Shown here: one piece after another, positions 1 to 10,150 of the stretch
Layout: each line of letters begins with the position of its first letter
How positions within the stretch are numbered: the first letter of the stretch is position 1
Origin: Nemertoderma westbladi
Taxonomy: Eukaryota; Xenacoelomorpha; Nemertodermatida; Nemertodermatidae
Length of the DNA stretch: 64,000 nt
Assembly: GCA_032718475.1 (NCBI GenBank)
Contig: JAUCBJ010008839.1
Location: 1 to 64,000 of the forward strand
Direction: 5' to 3'
Position numbers and translations under genes: made by a program
Notes under the pieces: generated by a model
Databases searched by the model: none
What the model was told of the DNA's origin: nothing
What the model saw: the letters and a program-made list of their open reading frames with translations, nothing else

Positions 1-3000
1 AGGTATGTTCAGATGTTGAATGCTCTCATCCTCGTCCCAATCATAAAGGTCTGCTTGAGTAGTAGCGAAGTTCTTTATAGCCACCATTTTCACTAACCTT
101 ATGCTGTGTTCTCCTAGTTCGTCCTGGGGGGTGGACAACGCTCCGACATAATAATCAGCTGTTATTGTAGATTTCCAAACTTGCATAATGCCTGACATGT
201 TGAGCTTAGTTTGGAACTTGGGTTGTCCAGCAAATATATCTTCGGCTAACTCTTTATCGATAAATGTTCCTGTGCTGCCGGAGTCCAGGAGGGCGTTCAC
301 TACATAACTCCTCTTAGGTCCGTGAACCCTTACCTGTACCACAGGAAACTCTCGGATCCCTACATTGGAGGATGTCTCTTTCCAAGGTGGTTGTCGTTCA
401 GAAGTAGTTAGAGTAAAGTCGTTCTCTGTATCTTTCTCATATGTTAGTGCTCGATACACTGCGGTATTTATCATGTAACAGGATTCGTTTTCGTCAGAGA
501 ACTCGTCTGTATAGAATCCTTCCATCTCAGATTGATCAGTGTCGTTCACATCACTGAATTGGACATGTAGCTCGGAATCACTTACCTGATTCGGACCATT
601 TCGATCGAATTCAGCGTGCAACAAGATATGATGTTTCGCACCACACTTTGCACACCTTATGTCAGAGAAACAGGTTCGCCGTTGGTGTCCTTGTCTGAGG
701 CAATTATAACATAACCGCTTATCCCACATGACTTCGCGTCTCTCCGTTAATGATTTCTTTAGAAATTCATCACACCTATTCAAATAGTGGGTCCCGTCAC
801 ACAGCGCACATTTTGGTTTGATGTTACTTACCTTATTCTGAGTCACATTGTGTACACTTGCCTTTTCTTCGGGTTTTCTCACCTGAATTCTCTTGGGAGA
901 CGTGGGAGGAGTTTTTCTTACCTGTTCCCTCCTGTCATTTGTTCGAGACTTAAATTTACTTACCTGATCTTTAGGCATTTTATTCACGTAATAAGATCTA
1001 TCCGTGTCCTTCCCGCTATCTTCTCCTTGAGAAGTCTGGCTTTCGCCGTCATCGGTATAACATACTGGTGTTATTTTTCTCCTAGAGACGGGTTTTTCAC
1101 TTACCTTGTTTTCCGGTGTCTTCTCTCGGGACTGCTTGAGGAGTTGCAATTTCACTTCTCCATCCAAGAATGACATGAGATCAGCCATGGTAGGGTCTCG
1201 TCGTTGTTGTTCCATCATATAAAGTACTTTCTTATCCCAGCGTGTGCCTACCCCACCTTTCGGTAAAGTAGAAGCCACAGCTCCAATGACCATAGAACTT
1301 TGGTATTCATGAGACTTACCTAACCAATCTAATTGTCTACAGATCTCTTGAATCTCATCGGAAAACTCTATTATCCCACTGCTGATGAACTTTCTGGGCG
1401 CTACTAATTTTGCATATAAATACTTAGCGATATTATTCCTATTACCATACCTGATGTTTAGTGTATCCCAAACTTGTCTTAATCCGTCTGGATGTCCAAT
1501 AAACTTTAACGCCATTAACTTGGGAGATCCTTCCAAGCACTCGATGAGGTATCTCAGTTTTTCTCCATTAGATAGTACAGAGTTCTGTATGTTATCTTTG
1601 TAATATTCATTAAAAGGTAACCATTTCATCTCATCTCCATTGAACTTGACGATCTCTCCAACCTTTACCGCTTGCCGGGCTTCGGTTCTAGCCATTTGAC
1701 GCGTAAAACTTTCTTGGGCCATCGTGCTATTTAATATCGAGTTATCGGTATATAAATTTCTCGGATTATGATCAGTTCTATAGGGAATATCATTATCAAC
1801 AGGTCTATAATTACCCTTAATAGGGTTCACTATAGGAGTTTCTACTTCGCTAGCAGTATATATGCGTGTAGGCTCCACACCTTGCGCATGCAATACTTCA
1901 GACCTAACAGGTTGACACATTGTTACAGAGGGTGGTGGTATACCCTTTTGGGTATTTACTAATTTATCGCGTTCTAGCGCGATACTTTGCTGCACTTCTT
2001 GCAACTCTAGCCTACTTTCCCTTACTGTGCCCTTGAACTGCTGGACAGTCTCCTGCATCTGTCCGAGCAGGATATCCATCCCCCGCCGTCTCTCGTCCAC
2101 CCATTCGACCGCCGAAGCGGGAGTCGCCAACGTTGTAGCGGGCGGACGAGGGACAACGGGCGACAAATTGTGAATATTTCGCTCGGGGTCCAGGACCTGA
2201 ACTGTCTCTTGGGCAGTTCTGCGGGGCACAGGTAGCTTAGTGCTATGCAGAGGGAATTTAGAGGTAGTTTCAGGGAGCACATGTGCGTCTATCACCGAAG
2301 GGGTGATTTCAAGAACAGGCCTAATTATTTCAGGCTCATCTACTATAGTAGGGAGTCTTTCTATTTTAATTATTTGGTCTGTGGGCTCTGTACTACCTAC
2401 TTTGGTGTTATTTAGTTGCCTTCTAACAGCTGGAGGCAAATCAGGCAATTTCTGCCGGTGGAATGTTCTTTTACGTCTGCTTAGGCGAGATCGATTTCCT
2501 CCGCCTTCGGTGTCGGTGGTATCGCCTTCCTCAGATGATGTATACCCCTGTCTCTTGGGAGTAGATCGACTCATCATCTGCATATTGCTCGCTGTTAACT
2601 GTTTATTGAAGTTGTCTTGCCTCTCTTGAAGATTTTCCAACTCTAGTTGGGTTGCCTCTTCAGATGCCCTCCGTTCTGCTTCTGCCACCTTTCTTTCCGC
2701 TTCGGCCTCTGCCATTGCCGCCTTTCTTTCTGCTTCTGCCGCTTTTGCCTCTGCCGCTGCCTCTGCCGCTGCCGCTTTTGCCTCTGCTGCTGCCTCTGCT
2801 GCTGCCAATTTTCTTTCTGCTTCTGCAGCTACCACTGCTGCTTTCTTTCTGTCTTCTATACGTTTTTTCTTTACTTGTTCTTCTCTTTCTCTAGCGATGC
2901 GGAGTTGTTCATCGAATTTAGCTTGGTTCGCCGCTAACCTATCCACATCAATCGCATCTAACACAAGTTTGGCTCCTTCGCTATTAGGGCTAAGTCCCTC

Positions 3001-4020
3001 TAGCCTTCTCCTCAACTCTTCATCTCCCACAAAACGCTGATAGTCTGACAGATAGATATCAATGGCATCCTTCTTATGCGGTTTCTCTGCCGTCGCTTCA
3101 CTTTCCACTTGGGAAAAAGTAGCGTCTGTTGATTCTCCATGGGTTGAGCGCTCCTCCAACTGAGCCTTCCACTGAGCTGCTCCTTGAACCTGGCGACTCA
3201 CCCGTTGAAACCAAGTCTTTACGGCAACTTGCAACGACGTGTCTTGTCTTCTTTTAGAAGCCTCCTCAAAGGCGGATAAGATTAGCCTAATCCGCAGAAC
3301 TCTTTCTCTAACTTGATAAAGCAGCGATCCCTGCTCTTGAGGTCCTTGAGGTTGTTGAAAAAGTTGCTTTTCTATTCGCTCCATAGAGCTGAAGAATCCC
3401 TGTGCGTATCCGGCTGCGGACCTCTTCCACACAGCTGGATCGATGGTTTCCTTGGCTACTCCCATCCGGTGTATGTCATCCCAGGCAGCTTCTGATAAAT
3501 CAAACGGGAGTCCGGGTCCGGGGAAGTTCCATTGCGACTCGACAATAGACTTCAGTTCTTCACTAGTGTAGCCCGCGTAGCTATCTCTAGTTGACCGTTG
3601 ACTTCTCGCCCAATCGATCTGGTGTTCTTCCACCGCGATCAATAACCCAGCGAGCACGGCTGCAGGAAGGATGAGAAGGGGATCCGTATAAACCGCATCC
3701 GTCATCTCTGCTCCGCTCTCGGGTGTCAGCTCTACAGTATCCTCACTACTGGAGCTGCTGGGCCGCTGAGGAATAAGTTCTTGACTAGCGGGTTGTTGCT
3801 GTTCCGCTGCTTGTTGGTCCCGCTTGACCTGAGCTCGGGTGCCTATGATAGACCTACGATGTTGGACCAGCCTAGGTTCTGTTATTACTACTGGAGGGAT
3901 GACCTTCCTCACAGTGGGAGGTGAACTGGATTTACGACCAGACGTTTGTACGTCTCTATCTGAGTCGCAGATAGTTACATCTAATAAACTGTCTGACAGG
4001 TTCTGCTTAGTATCAGACAT
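1..4020 (-). CDS. BEL/Pao retrotransposon Gag-protease polyprotein (partial, runs off left edge)
   Basis: The minus strand is open without a stop from an ATG at 4020 to base 1, at least 1340 codons; an in-frame TAA lies 12 codons before this ATG, which is the first Met. Order: an N-terminal region of unknown fold; an Ala/Glu/Lys-rich helical stretch (about residues 390-452) with AEAAAEAK-type repeats; a Gag region resembling DUF1759 of BEL elements (about 785-900); Cys/His knuckles (CALCDGTHYLNRC near 1070, CYNCLRQGHQRRTC near 1105, CAKCGAKHH near 1122); then an aspartic protease with the active-site motif ALLDSGSTGTF (about 1243). Knuckles followed by this protease are the usual BEL/Pao order. 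RT, RNase H and integrase should lie beyond the window. The uninterrupted frame implies a young copy. No LTR could be delimited. Confidence 0.88.
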   Translation of the reverse strand, partial: MSDTKQNLSDSLLDVTICDSDRDVQTSGRKSSSPPTVRKVIPPVVITEPRLVQHRRSIIGTRAQVKRDQQAAEQQQPASQELIPQRPSSSSSEDTVELTPESGAEMTDAVYTDPLLILPAAVLAGLLIAVEEHQIDWARSQRSTRDSYAGYTSEELKSIVESQWNFPGPGLPFDLSEAAWDDIHRMGVAKETIDPAVWKRSAAGYAQGFFSSMERIEKQLFQQPQGPQEQGSLLYQVRERVLRIRLILSAFEEASKRRQDTSLQVAVKTWFQRVSRQVQGAAQWKAQLEERSTHGESTDATFSQVESEATAEKPHKKDAIDIYLSDYQRFVGDEELRRRLEGLSPNSEGAKLVLDAIDVDRLAANQAKFDEQLRIAREREEQVKKKRIEDRKKAAVVAAEAERKLAAAEAAAEAKAAAAEAAAEAKAAEAERKAAMAEAEAERKVAEAERRASEEATQLELENLQERQDNFNKQLTASNMQMMSRSTPKRQGYTSSEEGDTTDTEGGGNRSRLSRRKRTFHRQKLPDLPPAVRRQLNNTKVGSTEPTDQIIKIERLPTIVDEPEIIRPVLEITPSVIDAHVLPETTSKFPLHSTKLPVPRRTAQETVQVLDPERNIHNLSPVVPRPPATTLATPASAVEWVDERRRGMDILLGQMQETVQQFKGTVRESRLELQEVQQSIALERDKLVNTQKGIPPPSVTMCQPVRSEVLHAQGVEPTRIYTASEVETPIVNPIKGNYRPVDNDIPYRTDHNPRNLYTDNSILNSTMAQESFTRQMARTEARQAVKVGEIVKFNGDEMKWLPFNEYYKDNIQNSVLSNGEKLRYLIECLEGSPKLMALKFIGHPDGLRQVWDTLNIRYGNRNNIAKYLYAKLVAPRKFISSGIIEFSDEIQEICRQLDWLGKSHEYQSSMVIGAVASTLPKGGVGTRWDKKVLYMMEQQRRDPTMADLMSFLDGEVKLQLLKQSREKTPENKVSEKPVSRRKITPVCYTDDGESQTSQGEDSGKDTDRSYYVNKMPKDQVSKFKSRTNDRREQVRKTPPTSPKRIQVRKPEEKASVHNVTQNKVSNIKPKCALCDGTHYLNRCDEFLKKSLTERREVMWDKRLCYNCLRQGHQRRTCFSDIRCAKCGAKHHILLHAEFDRNGPNQVSDSELHVQFSDVNDTDQSEMEGFYTDEFSDENESCYMINTAVYRALTYEKDTENDFTLTTSERQPPWKETSSNVGIREFPVVQVRVHGPKRSYVVNALLDSGSTGTFIDKELAEDIFAGQPKFQTKLNMSGIMQVWKSTITADYYVGALSTPQDELGEHSIRLVKMVAIKNFATTQADLYDWDEDESIQHLNIP
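328..1107 (-). promoter_or_regulatory. Cluster of in-frame consensus 5' splice-site sequences
   Basis: Inside the retrotransposon frame the minus strand carries MAG|GTRAG-type donors at 328-336 (CAGGTAAGG), 580-588 (CAGGTAAGT), 826-834 (AAGGTAAGT), 877-885 (CAGGTGAGA), 916-924 (CAGGTAAGA), 958-966 (CAGGTAAGT) and 1099-1107 (AAGGTAAGT), plus a GC-type donor at 856-864 (AAGGCAAGT). In all eight the first three bases form a codon of the open frame. A ninth, TAGGTAAGT at 1314-1322, is in another phase, and CGGGTGAGT at 3196-3204 is a weaker in-phase site. Whether any is used for splicing or U1 binding is unknown. Confidence 0.6.
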
Positions 4021-4139
4021 GACTATGTATACCGTTGAATGTCTACTGCTGTATTACAGTCTGAGTAAGTCTAGTAACTCAGTATTACCTGCTAGTCTAG
4101 TAATTAATTACCGGTACTGCTACTCAGTATAGCGTGATA

Positions 4140-4545
4140 TATATAATATATTAGAATACCGGTATACTTATAGTATATATAACTATATAAGTATTATTAC
4201 AGACTAGGTTTATCACAGAATACCGGTATAATTTTAGCACAAATATATATAAATATATAATAGGCCTATCTGAATACCGGTATACAGCTTACAGTTTGTA
4301 GGATATATAATTCTGAAATAGAATTAATTACAAGTACCGGTATAATTTCAGCCTAGATTTATAGAAATAAAGATAATAGGCCTATCGTAAATACCGGTAT
4401 GCAGTTTACACTTATAGTGTATATATATAAGTATAATTACAAACTAGAATTAATTACAAGTACCGGTATAATTTCAGCCGAAATTTATAGAAATAAAGAT
4501 AATAGGCCTATCGTAAATACCGGTATATCAATTATTTCAAAATAA
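4140..4545. repeat. Diverged tandem repeat, about 126-bp unit, upstream of the retrotransposon gene
   Basis: The phrase beginning GAATTAATTACAAG at 4321 recurs at 4447 (period 126), followed in both by ATTTCAGCC, a TAGGCCTAT and a TACCGGTAT; a more diverged copy lies at about 4195-4320. It lies just 5' of the Gag start on the minus strand, so it may belong to the element's leader or LTR, but no LTR pair or primer-binding site could be recognised. Confidence 0.65.
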
Positions 4546-5474
4546 TTGAATTTCTGATACTTTAGGGTTACTTGGTTACTTTACTTACTTTATTACCGTT
4601 ATTTGAGCAGTAATCCAACTGATATTGAGGCCTAATGGTTGTATGGTAGGCCTACGATTTATAAATCGTTAGATTTGATTTATAATATATATATACCCGT
4701 TTTAATGGGTTTTGTCAATGTTTGAAATAAATGTTATTATTTCTGGGGAGTAATCACTACACAAAGCGGTACGCTTTCAGTGAAGTGTTACGTACAGGAC
4801 ACTAAAACAAATAATTCTAATTTACCTAAGTTACTTAATACTACAAATTACGTACAATTCGGGTGAGATTACAATCTCTAAATAAATGCAAAAATTTACA
4901 AAAACGCAAAATACGAATTTTTAGGGTAATTTTACAAGAAGTCTACAAACCAGCCTAACAAAGGGTTAGAAATCTGATTATTACAGCGGACAGGGTACTA
5001 CGGTATTTGAAATAATAAGTAGTAGTAAATACACTGCGTTGTCTAGATAGGAAAATGCCACCGCCTGACGACCTATAGCCGTATCGCTATAGGTTCTACG
5101 TTATGTATCACGGAGTGTTCCTACCTAGAAGTTAATAGAGCTAATCGAATGTGCCTATCAACCACTTTACAACACAAATATAATGCCTACAATAATTACT
5201 TCGGAAAGTACCGTACACTAAACCCTAAATTAGGTACGAGTACTTGTATAACAAATAATCAGTAGTTAAATATACTTGAACAGCTAAAAGAACCACGGCA
5301 TCTGCTGGAGTGACCGATGCACAAAATCACCAGTCTTTACCTACGCCGAGCAGCCCGTGTAGTACCGGGGTTAATTTAACTATAACGGTATGTATAACAA
5401 ACACAATTACTGTAGGAACAAACTTAGGGACTTGAATGTTGCGAATAATCGCATAAACTCTGAATAATAAATAT
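4546..5474. other. AT-rich non-coding sequence
   Basis: No coding region, RNA gene or clear repeat is seen. Short motifs TAGGCCTA and TACCGGTA recur here as elsewhere in the window. It may contain part of the 5' LTR of the minus-strand BEL/Pao element, but no boundary is visible. Confidence 0.4.
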
Positions 5475-6045
5475 TACGCTACGCGTACAAACTACTCAAA
5501 CAAAATACAGACCGAACACCGACAGACTACTATCAAGCCTAAACAAACTACGGTATATGCAGACTCCGAAATGATTAGGGAGTATGCGCTCTAACCCAGT
5601 AGTGCGACTTATTCTTTAGTTGGGGGTTTACCTTACAGCGTTGCTGCCCCTACTGCCTAATCGTACTTAATCGGACAGATGATCTACACACGCGGCAATC
5701 CGTTCAGACCTAATAACAGCCAGACAACTATCCAGCCTACAAATTATTTAAATAAAAGTATACGCTACCCGTACAGACTTACACAAACAAAGTACAGACT
5801 AAACGATGGCAGACTACTCTCAAGCCTAAATAAACTACAGGACATGCAGACTCCGAAATGATTAGGGAGTATGCGCTCTAACCCAGTAGTGCGACTTATT
5901 CTTTAGTTGGGGGGTTTACCTTACAGCGTTGCTGCCCCTACTTCCTAACCGTACTTAATCGGACAAGTGCTCTACACACACTGCAATTCGTTCGGACTTA
6001 ACAGCAATCAGACAACAGCTCAGCCTACAAATTGTCTGTACAATC
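5475..6045. repeat. Tandem duplication of a 286-bp segment
   Basis: 5475-5760 is repeated at 5761-6045. The best-conserved stretch begins GCAGACTCCGAAATGATTAG in both copies, exactly 286 bp apart, and runs for about 115 bp with only a few differences. The outer parts are more diverged, so the duplication is not recent or only its core is constrained. Being upstream of the minus-strand retroelement gene, it could be an LTR-internal repeat; this is a guess. Confidence 0.8.
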
Positions 6046-7508
6046 TGATCAGGTTTACACGCCTTCTGTTCAATACTGGCCTACAAACAAATAAAACTTG
6101 ACAGAAATAAGTAAAAATCTCAATAAAAAACCAGGGCTGCAGTCCCTGATTAATTATTAAGGCCTACTGGTATATAACAATCAAAATCGAATAATACTGC
6201 TGTAGGTACCGGTCCGGATGATCAGGCAGTCAGGCCTACTGGTTACCGGTCGACCGGTACTTTCGACTTTATTGCTTACTGCAATAAAGAAGCTATATCC
6301 TTTAATGTTCGCGCTTTCAGACCTTTGGCAGTTTAACCCGCCAAATTAGAATGTCTTCTAGATAATAAATCTGCTTTTTAGTCTATGACAAGTATTTGAT
6401 TCACTACACTAGTCGAAACCAATCCGTGCGCGACCATTCACCCGCTGGATATTCCCGGGAGATTGGGTTCGACGGTTTAATTTTTATTGCTATGTAAGCC
6501 TAATGTATTATTCGACTGACAGTACTATATAATCTCTGACAATATTATTCACCTTCGGTAATATTAACAGTTCCTTTAGGACGTGGCGCTTTATCTACAT
6601 AAACAGAGTTATGACTTAAACTACTCACAACGATATGGCTTAATTATAATTCACATATATGGCGCATTCTTTAGGAATTGCTTCTTTAACAGACTCACTC
6701 ATACACTATGCTGCACAATACTGCACACTAATCTGCCAATCTTCACTGATTTTAGTCACATATAAAAGGAACACAGGCTGACTCATGTAGGGTCTATCAA
6801 ATAACATTAGATTCACTTCAAACCACTTTAACATAAGTCACAATCGTTTATCTGTAACCCTTCTCTCTTACCTTCGGTATATCAAGAACATTGGGTTTCG
6901 GGGTTGTTTATCGTTATTCCAAATATAATAATTCATCAACCGTATTATGAAGAACTGACGGTAAATAGCAGTATAAAACAACAATGAAAACACTGATTGT
7001 TATGAGTTTGCAATGTTTCAGCAGTCAGCATGTATGATCAGTCAGCAGTCATCAGGTATGTTAAATTGCAGTTAAAGGATATATGCCCTTTATAATTAAA
7101 CCTACTAGTGTACGACTAAAAAGCAGTACAGCACAAAAATACTTCCAAGCCGTTCTTTCTTTGGCTCAAGACTGAATGTAAACACTGCACATAGGCATTG
7201 CGTCATTTCTCGGAAATTTTCTGTACAAGGAGCCACAAAAACGCTCTCATTGGCTGACTGAACTGAGAGACGCCGTAGAACAAAGGAAATCAACACGTAT
7301 GAATGTCAGCTGTTAACCGTAGTCATAGTAACTACTGTTCAAGAGTAGCTATCACCCCTTTGCGTCACGAATTGCCATAGAATCATAAAATATGCCTTAC
7401 ACAGTACACATACGGAGGAAATAGGTCTTAGATCCTCTAAAAACACCGATACAGCAATAATACGGTCTCTTACACTTATTAAATCAACTACAGAGTATTT
7501 TAATGTAA
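6046..7508. other. AT-rich non-coding sequence
   Basis: Only short chance frames are present (none above about 65 codons), without recognisable motifs. No RNA gene or repeat unit was identified. Confidence 0.4.
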
Positions 7509-8897
7509 AAGATAATAAAAATAACGGGGCAATTCAGCAAAGGCTTTTACATATCTGTTTGTTTTGACTGTGCCTCGTGCCCAGCAGTATGGCTAATTTC
7601 AATTCTTATACCATTATACAAGGGTAAAGGACCAAGATCATCCCCAGATTCGTATCGAGGAATAGCCCTGCTTTCATGCATTATGAAATGTTACACCTCT
7701 TTACTTTTCAAGCGGCTCTACCATTGGGCTGAATCTCACAATATTCTTCCCGATGAGCAATATGGATTTCGTCGCGGCCGATCAACCTTAATGGCTGTAC
7801 AGAAACTGCGCTCTGCAATTGTCTCTACTTTTAGTCAAGGAGGACAACTCTATTGTGTATTCATTGATTTTTCTAAAGCTTTCGACTCTGTCGACCGTCC
7901 AAAGTTATGCTCTAAGCTGTGTACTCTTGGCGTAAGCTCAAAATTTATTGCTGTAATTTGGTCTCTCATAGCTTGTAATTTCATAAGAATTAGCATCGGT
8001 TGTTATTTGCTGCCCCCAATTATCCAATTAGTCGGTATGGTGCAGGGTGATAAACTATCTCCTCTTCTATTTTCATTATTTATTGCTGATCTACCCGCAG
8101 CTATTGCCGGTATCGGTTTATTTTGTTTATTGTATGCCGATGATTTAGCCATTTATAGTAGCTCGCTCGCTTCTTTACAACAGTCTCTAGATAATTTAAG
8201 TACCTACTGCGATGACAATCTATTAACCGTTAACTTGAGCAAAACTAAAGCCATCAAGTTCCGAAGAGGAGGTCGCATGGCTGCCACAGATATACTCAAA
8301 TACAAAGGGAACGAAATCAAGTTTGTAAATTCTTTTAATTACCTGGGGTTCATTCTAACGTCCAAAAACACTTCGACGGGTCACTATGTCCACCTTCGGA
8401 AAAGAGGAGTAAGTGCGTCGGTGCGCATTGCATCTCTCGTAGTTCTCTCTTCGGTTTCGCTGGAAACAGCAAAGAAATTGTGGAATCTGGTAGTTTTACC
8501 TTCGTGCACTTATGGTTGCTCAACGTTTATACAAAGTGACGACGTTTCAGCGCTTGATCATGTCGTCAAATGCCGCGGGTTTTTCTTCAAACTCTGGTGT
8601 GGCCTGAGCAAATTTGCTTCAACGACGCGGTTACTAGATGCCATTGATAACAATTCAGTACACGATATCAATCTAGCTAATCTAACAGCTAAAAGAAGAC
8701 GTATCGCGGCGCAATATATTAGTAACGGATACCATCACAAGCTATGCTCCAAAGCTAACTGCTGGCGTCCCCAAGATGATTGCCATTGTCGGCTCTGTAA
8801 TTCTCCAGCAAGAATTGAACACGCTCAGGTCTGCTCTGCGCTTCCACAAAACATACCTGCTTTCAAACTCGCAGTCCATCTTAACAGCCTTATTTAA
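7509..8897 (+). CDS. Non-LTR retrotransposon (LINE) reverse transcriptase, 5'-truncated
   Basis: The frame is open from just after a stop at 7506 to the stop at 8895-8897; the first usable Met (7683) lies inside the RT domain, so it is not a real start. Upstream of it the same frame already encodes the fingers motif PLYKGKGPRSSPDSYRGIAL. Then come GFRRGRSTL, motif A (FIDFSKAFDSVD), motif B (QGDKLSPLLF), motif C with the catalytic YADD, and the thumb-side FNYLGFILTS. The C-terminus has a Cys/His cluster (CSKANCW..DDCHCRLC..HAQVC) as found at the end of many LINE ORF2 proteins. Endonuclease and ORF1 are missing, so this is a 5'-truncated copy, but the RT part has no stop or frameshift. The clade was not determined. 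Confidence 0.85.
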   Translation, partial: KIIKITGQFSKGFYISVCFDCASCPAVWLISILIPLYKGKGPRSSPDSYRGIALLSCIMKCYTSLLFKRLYHWAESHNILPDEQYGFRRGRSTLMAVQKLRSAIVSTFSQGGQLYCVFIDFSKAFDSVDRPKLCSKLCTLGVSSKFIAVIWSLIACNFIRISIGCYLLPPIIQLVGMVQGDKLSPLLFSLFIADLPAAIAGIGLFCLLYADDLAIYSSSLASLQQSLDNLSTYCDDNLLTVNLSKTKAIKFRRGGRMAATDILKYKGNEIKFVNSFNYLGFILTSKNTSTGHYVHLRKRGVSASVRIASLVVLSSVSLETAKKLWNLVVLPSCTYGCSTFIQSDDVSALDHVVKCRGFFFKLWCGLSKFASTTRLLDAIDNNSVHDINLANLTAKRRRIAAQYISNGYHHKLCSKANCWRPQDDCHCRLCNSPARIEHAQVCSALPQNIPAFKLAVHLNSLI

Positions 8898-9606
8898 TCT
8901 ATCTTTTCTTTAAGTATGTTTTATTTATTTATTAATAATTTTACTGTGCTAATTTTAACAATCCGATGCGGATTAAATTACAGCTCATCATCATAAAGCA
9001 ATACACTTAATTATAATAGTCCCATTGTTTCCAGGGCTTAATTAAAATAAAGAACGCGTGACTTAAAATTAACTTCGATTCCATCCCTTTTATCTATTCA
9101 TTCTTTTCATTAACGTATTTCCTGTAAGTTTATTCAAAGAAAATCCCCAATGATCAATTATAAGTTAGTGGCTGGAGGTCTTCCATCCTGCCTATGAGAT
9201 TTAATGAGCTCCTTTGGGTGAAAGAGAATTGATAGTTATAGAAGTGACTTCTCAGCTCCCCTGTAGGAGGTATCCTATCAAACTTTGTATAGCACAAATG
9301 TTACTGATACTTATACACATTTTACGGTTTTATACATTTACAACGTGCAATTGTGCAGAATTGTAAAAATATATAATTTTATGACATCTTTTTTTAGTCA
9401 TTATCTCCTCTTTTTCATAATGTAGGTACCGGTACCTAATACTGTTATTATTCTTCTGTTTTCACTAGTACCGGTATTACAGTATAAAATAGTATAGGTA
9501 ACGCGTCATTATACTGTAGTCCCTTTGGTGGTTAGGTCCAGAGGCTTTAGGTCCTGCGGTGGAGTCTTACTGTAGGTAATGACGCGGAACCATTGAGTAT
9601 ATCGCA
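8898..9606. other. Non-coding sequence after the LINE
   Basis: Probably contains the LINE 3' untranslated region; no simple-repeat tail was recognised. No other gene or repeat is seen. Confidence 0.35.
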
Positions 9607-9992
9607 GGTGACTACAAAACAAAGACCCAAATAATAAAGACCTGTGCAAAACAGATGTGTTAACTTTCGTTTATTGTTTTGGTTCCCCAAAACGCCTCTG
9701 TAACCTGCTCCTTTACTAAGTTGCTCCTTTAAATGGCAATGTGACCTAACGTCCTATGGCAATGGGACATAACGCTGTTTGGGACGTAACGCGACTTTAC
9801 CTCTTTGTTTTGTACGGGCCCCAAAGAATAGGTGCCATTGCATTTAAAGGAGAAGGTCAGTAAAGGAACAGGTTACAGAAGCGTGTTGGGGAAACAAAAA
9901 CAATAAACGAAAGTTAACACATGTTACAATATTATGCAGGTCTTTATTATTTGGGTCTTTGGTATCAAAACTATTGTGATATGTGTGTCACC
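9607..9992. mobile_element. Fold-back/MITE element, copy 1
   Basis: The two halves are long imperfect inverted repeats. The left half reads GGTGACTAC, then ACAAAGACCCAAATAAT, the AAC..TTTATTGTTTTGGTT block, CTGTAACCTGCTCC and AAATGGCAATG. The right half gives the reverse complement of each in reverse order, ending in GTCACC at 9987-9992. The right terminal region is diverged. There is no coding capacity. Two other copies (42771-43032 and 60697-61115) share the same arms, so this is a non-autonomous family. Confidence 0.8.
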
Positions 9993-10019
9993 ATGCCTAC
10001 TCTACCATATACTATCATT

Positions 10020-10150
10020 GTTAAAGTGACCGTTTATTGTTTTTCTTAGAAAAACCCGCCTCTGAAACCTGCTCATTTCCCTCAATTGGTGAAGTGATCG
10101 TTTATTGTTTTGGGTAAAAAAGCCCGACTCAGTAATCTGCTCCTTGAACT
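10020..10150. mobile_element. Two tandem fragments of the fold-back family
   Basis: At 10026-10072 and again at 10084-10146 the sequence repeats the order CGTTTATTGTTTT, then CCCG, then CCTGCTC or TCTGCTCC, matching one arm core of the fold-back element at 9607-9992. The rest of the arms is absent. Confidence 0.55.

Noticed and set aside
787-3495. Several plus-strand frames of 60-129 codons, including a Leu/Pro/Cys-rich one near 2650
   Set aside because: They are the complement of the 1340-codon Gag-protease frame; the Leu/Pro-rich one mirrors its Ala/Glu-rich helix.
4600-4640. Primer-binding site and LTR edge for the BEL/Pao element near the CCA at about 4615
   Set aside because: No tRNA-like 18-mer and no TG..CA LTR boundary could be matched; without the 3' LTR it is guesswork.
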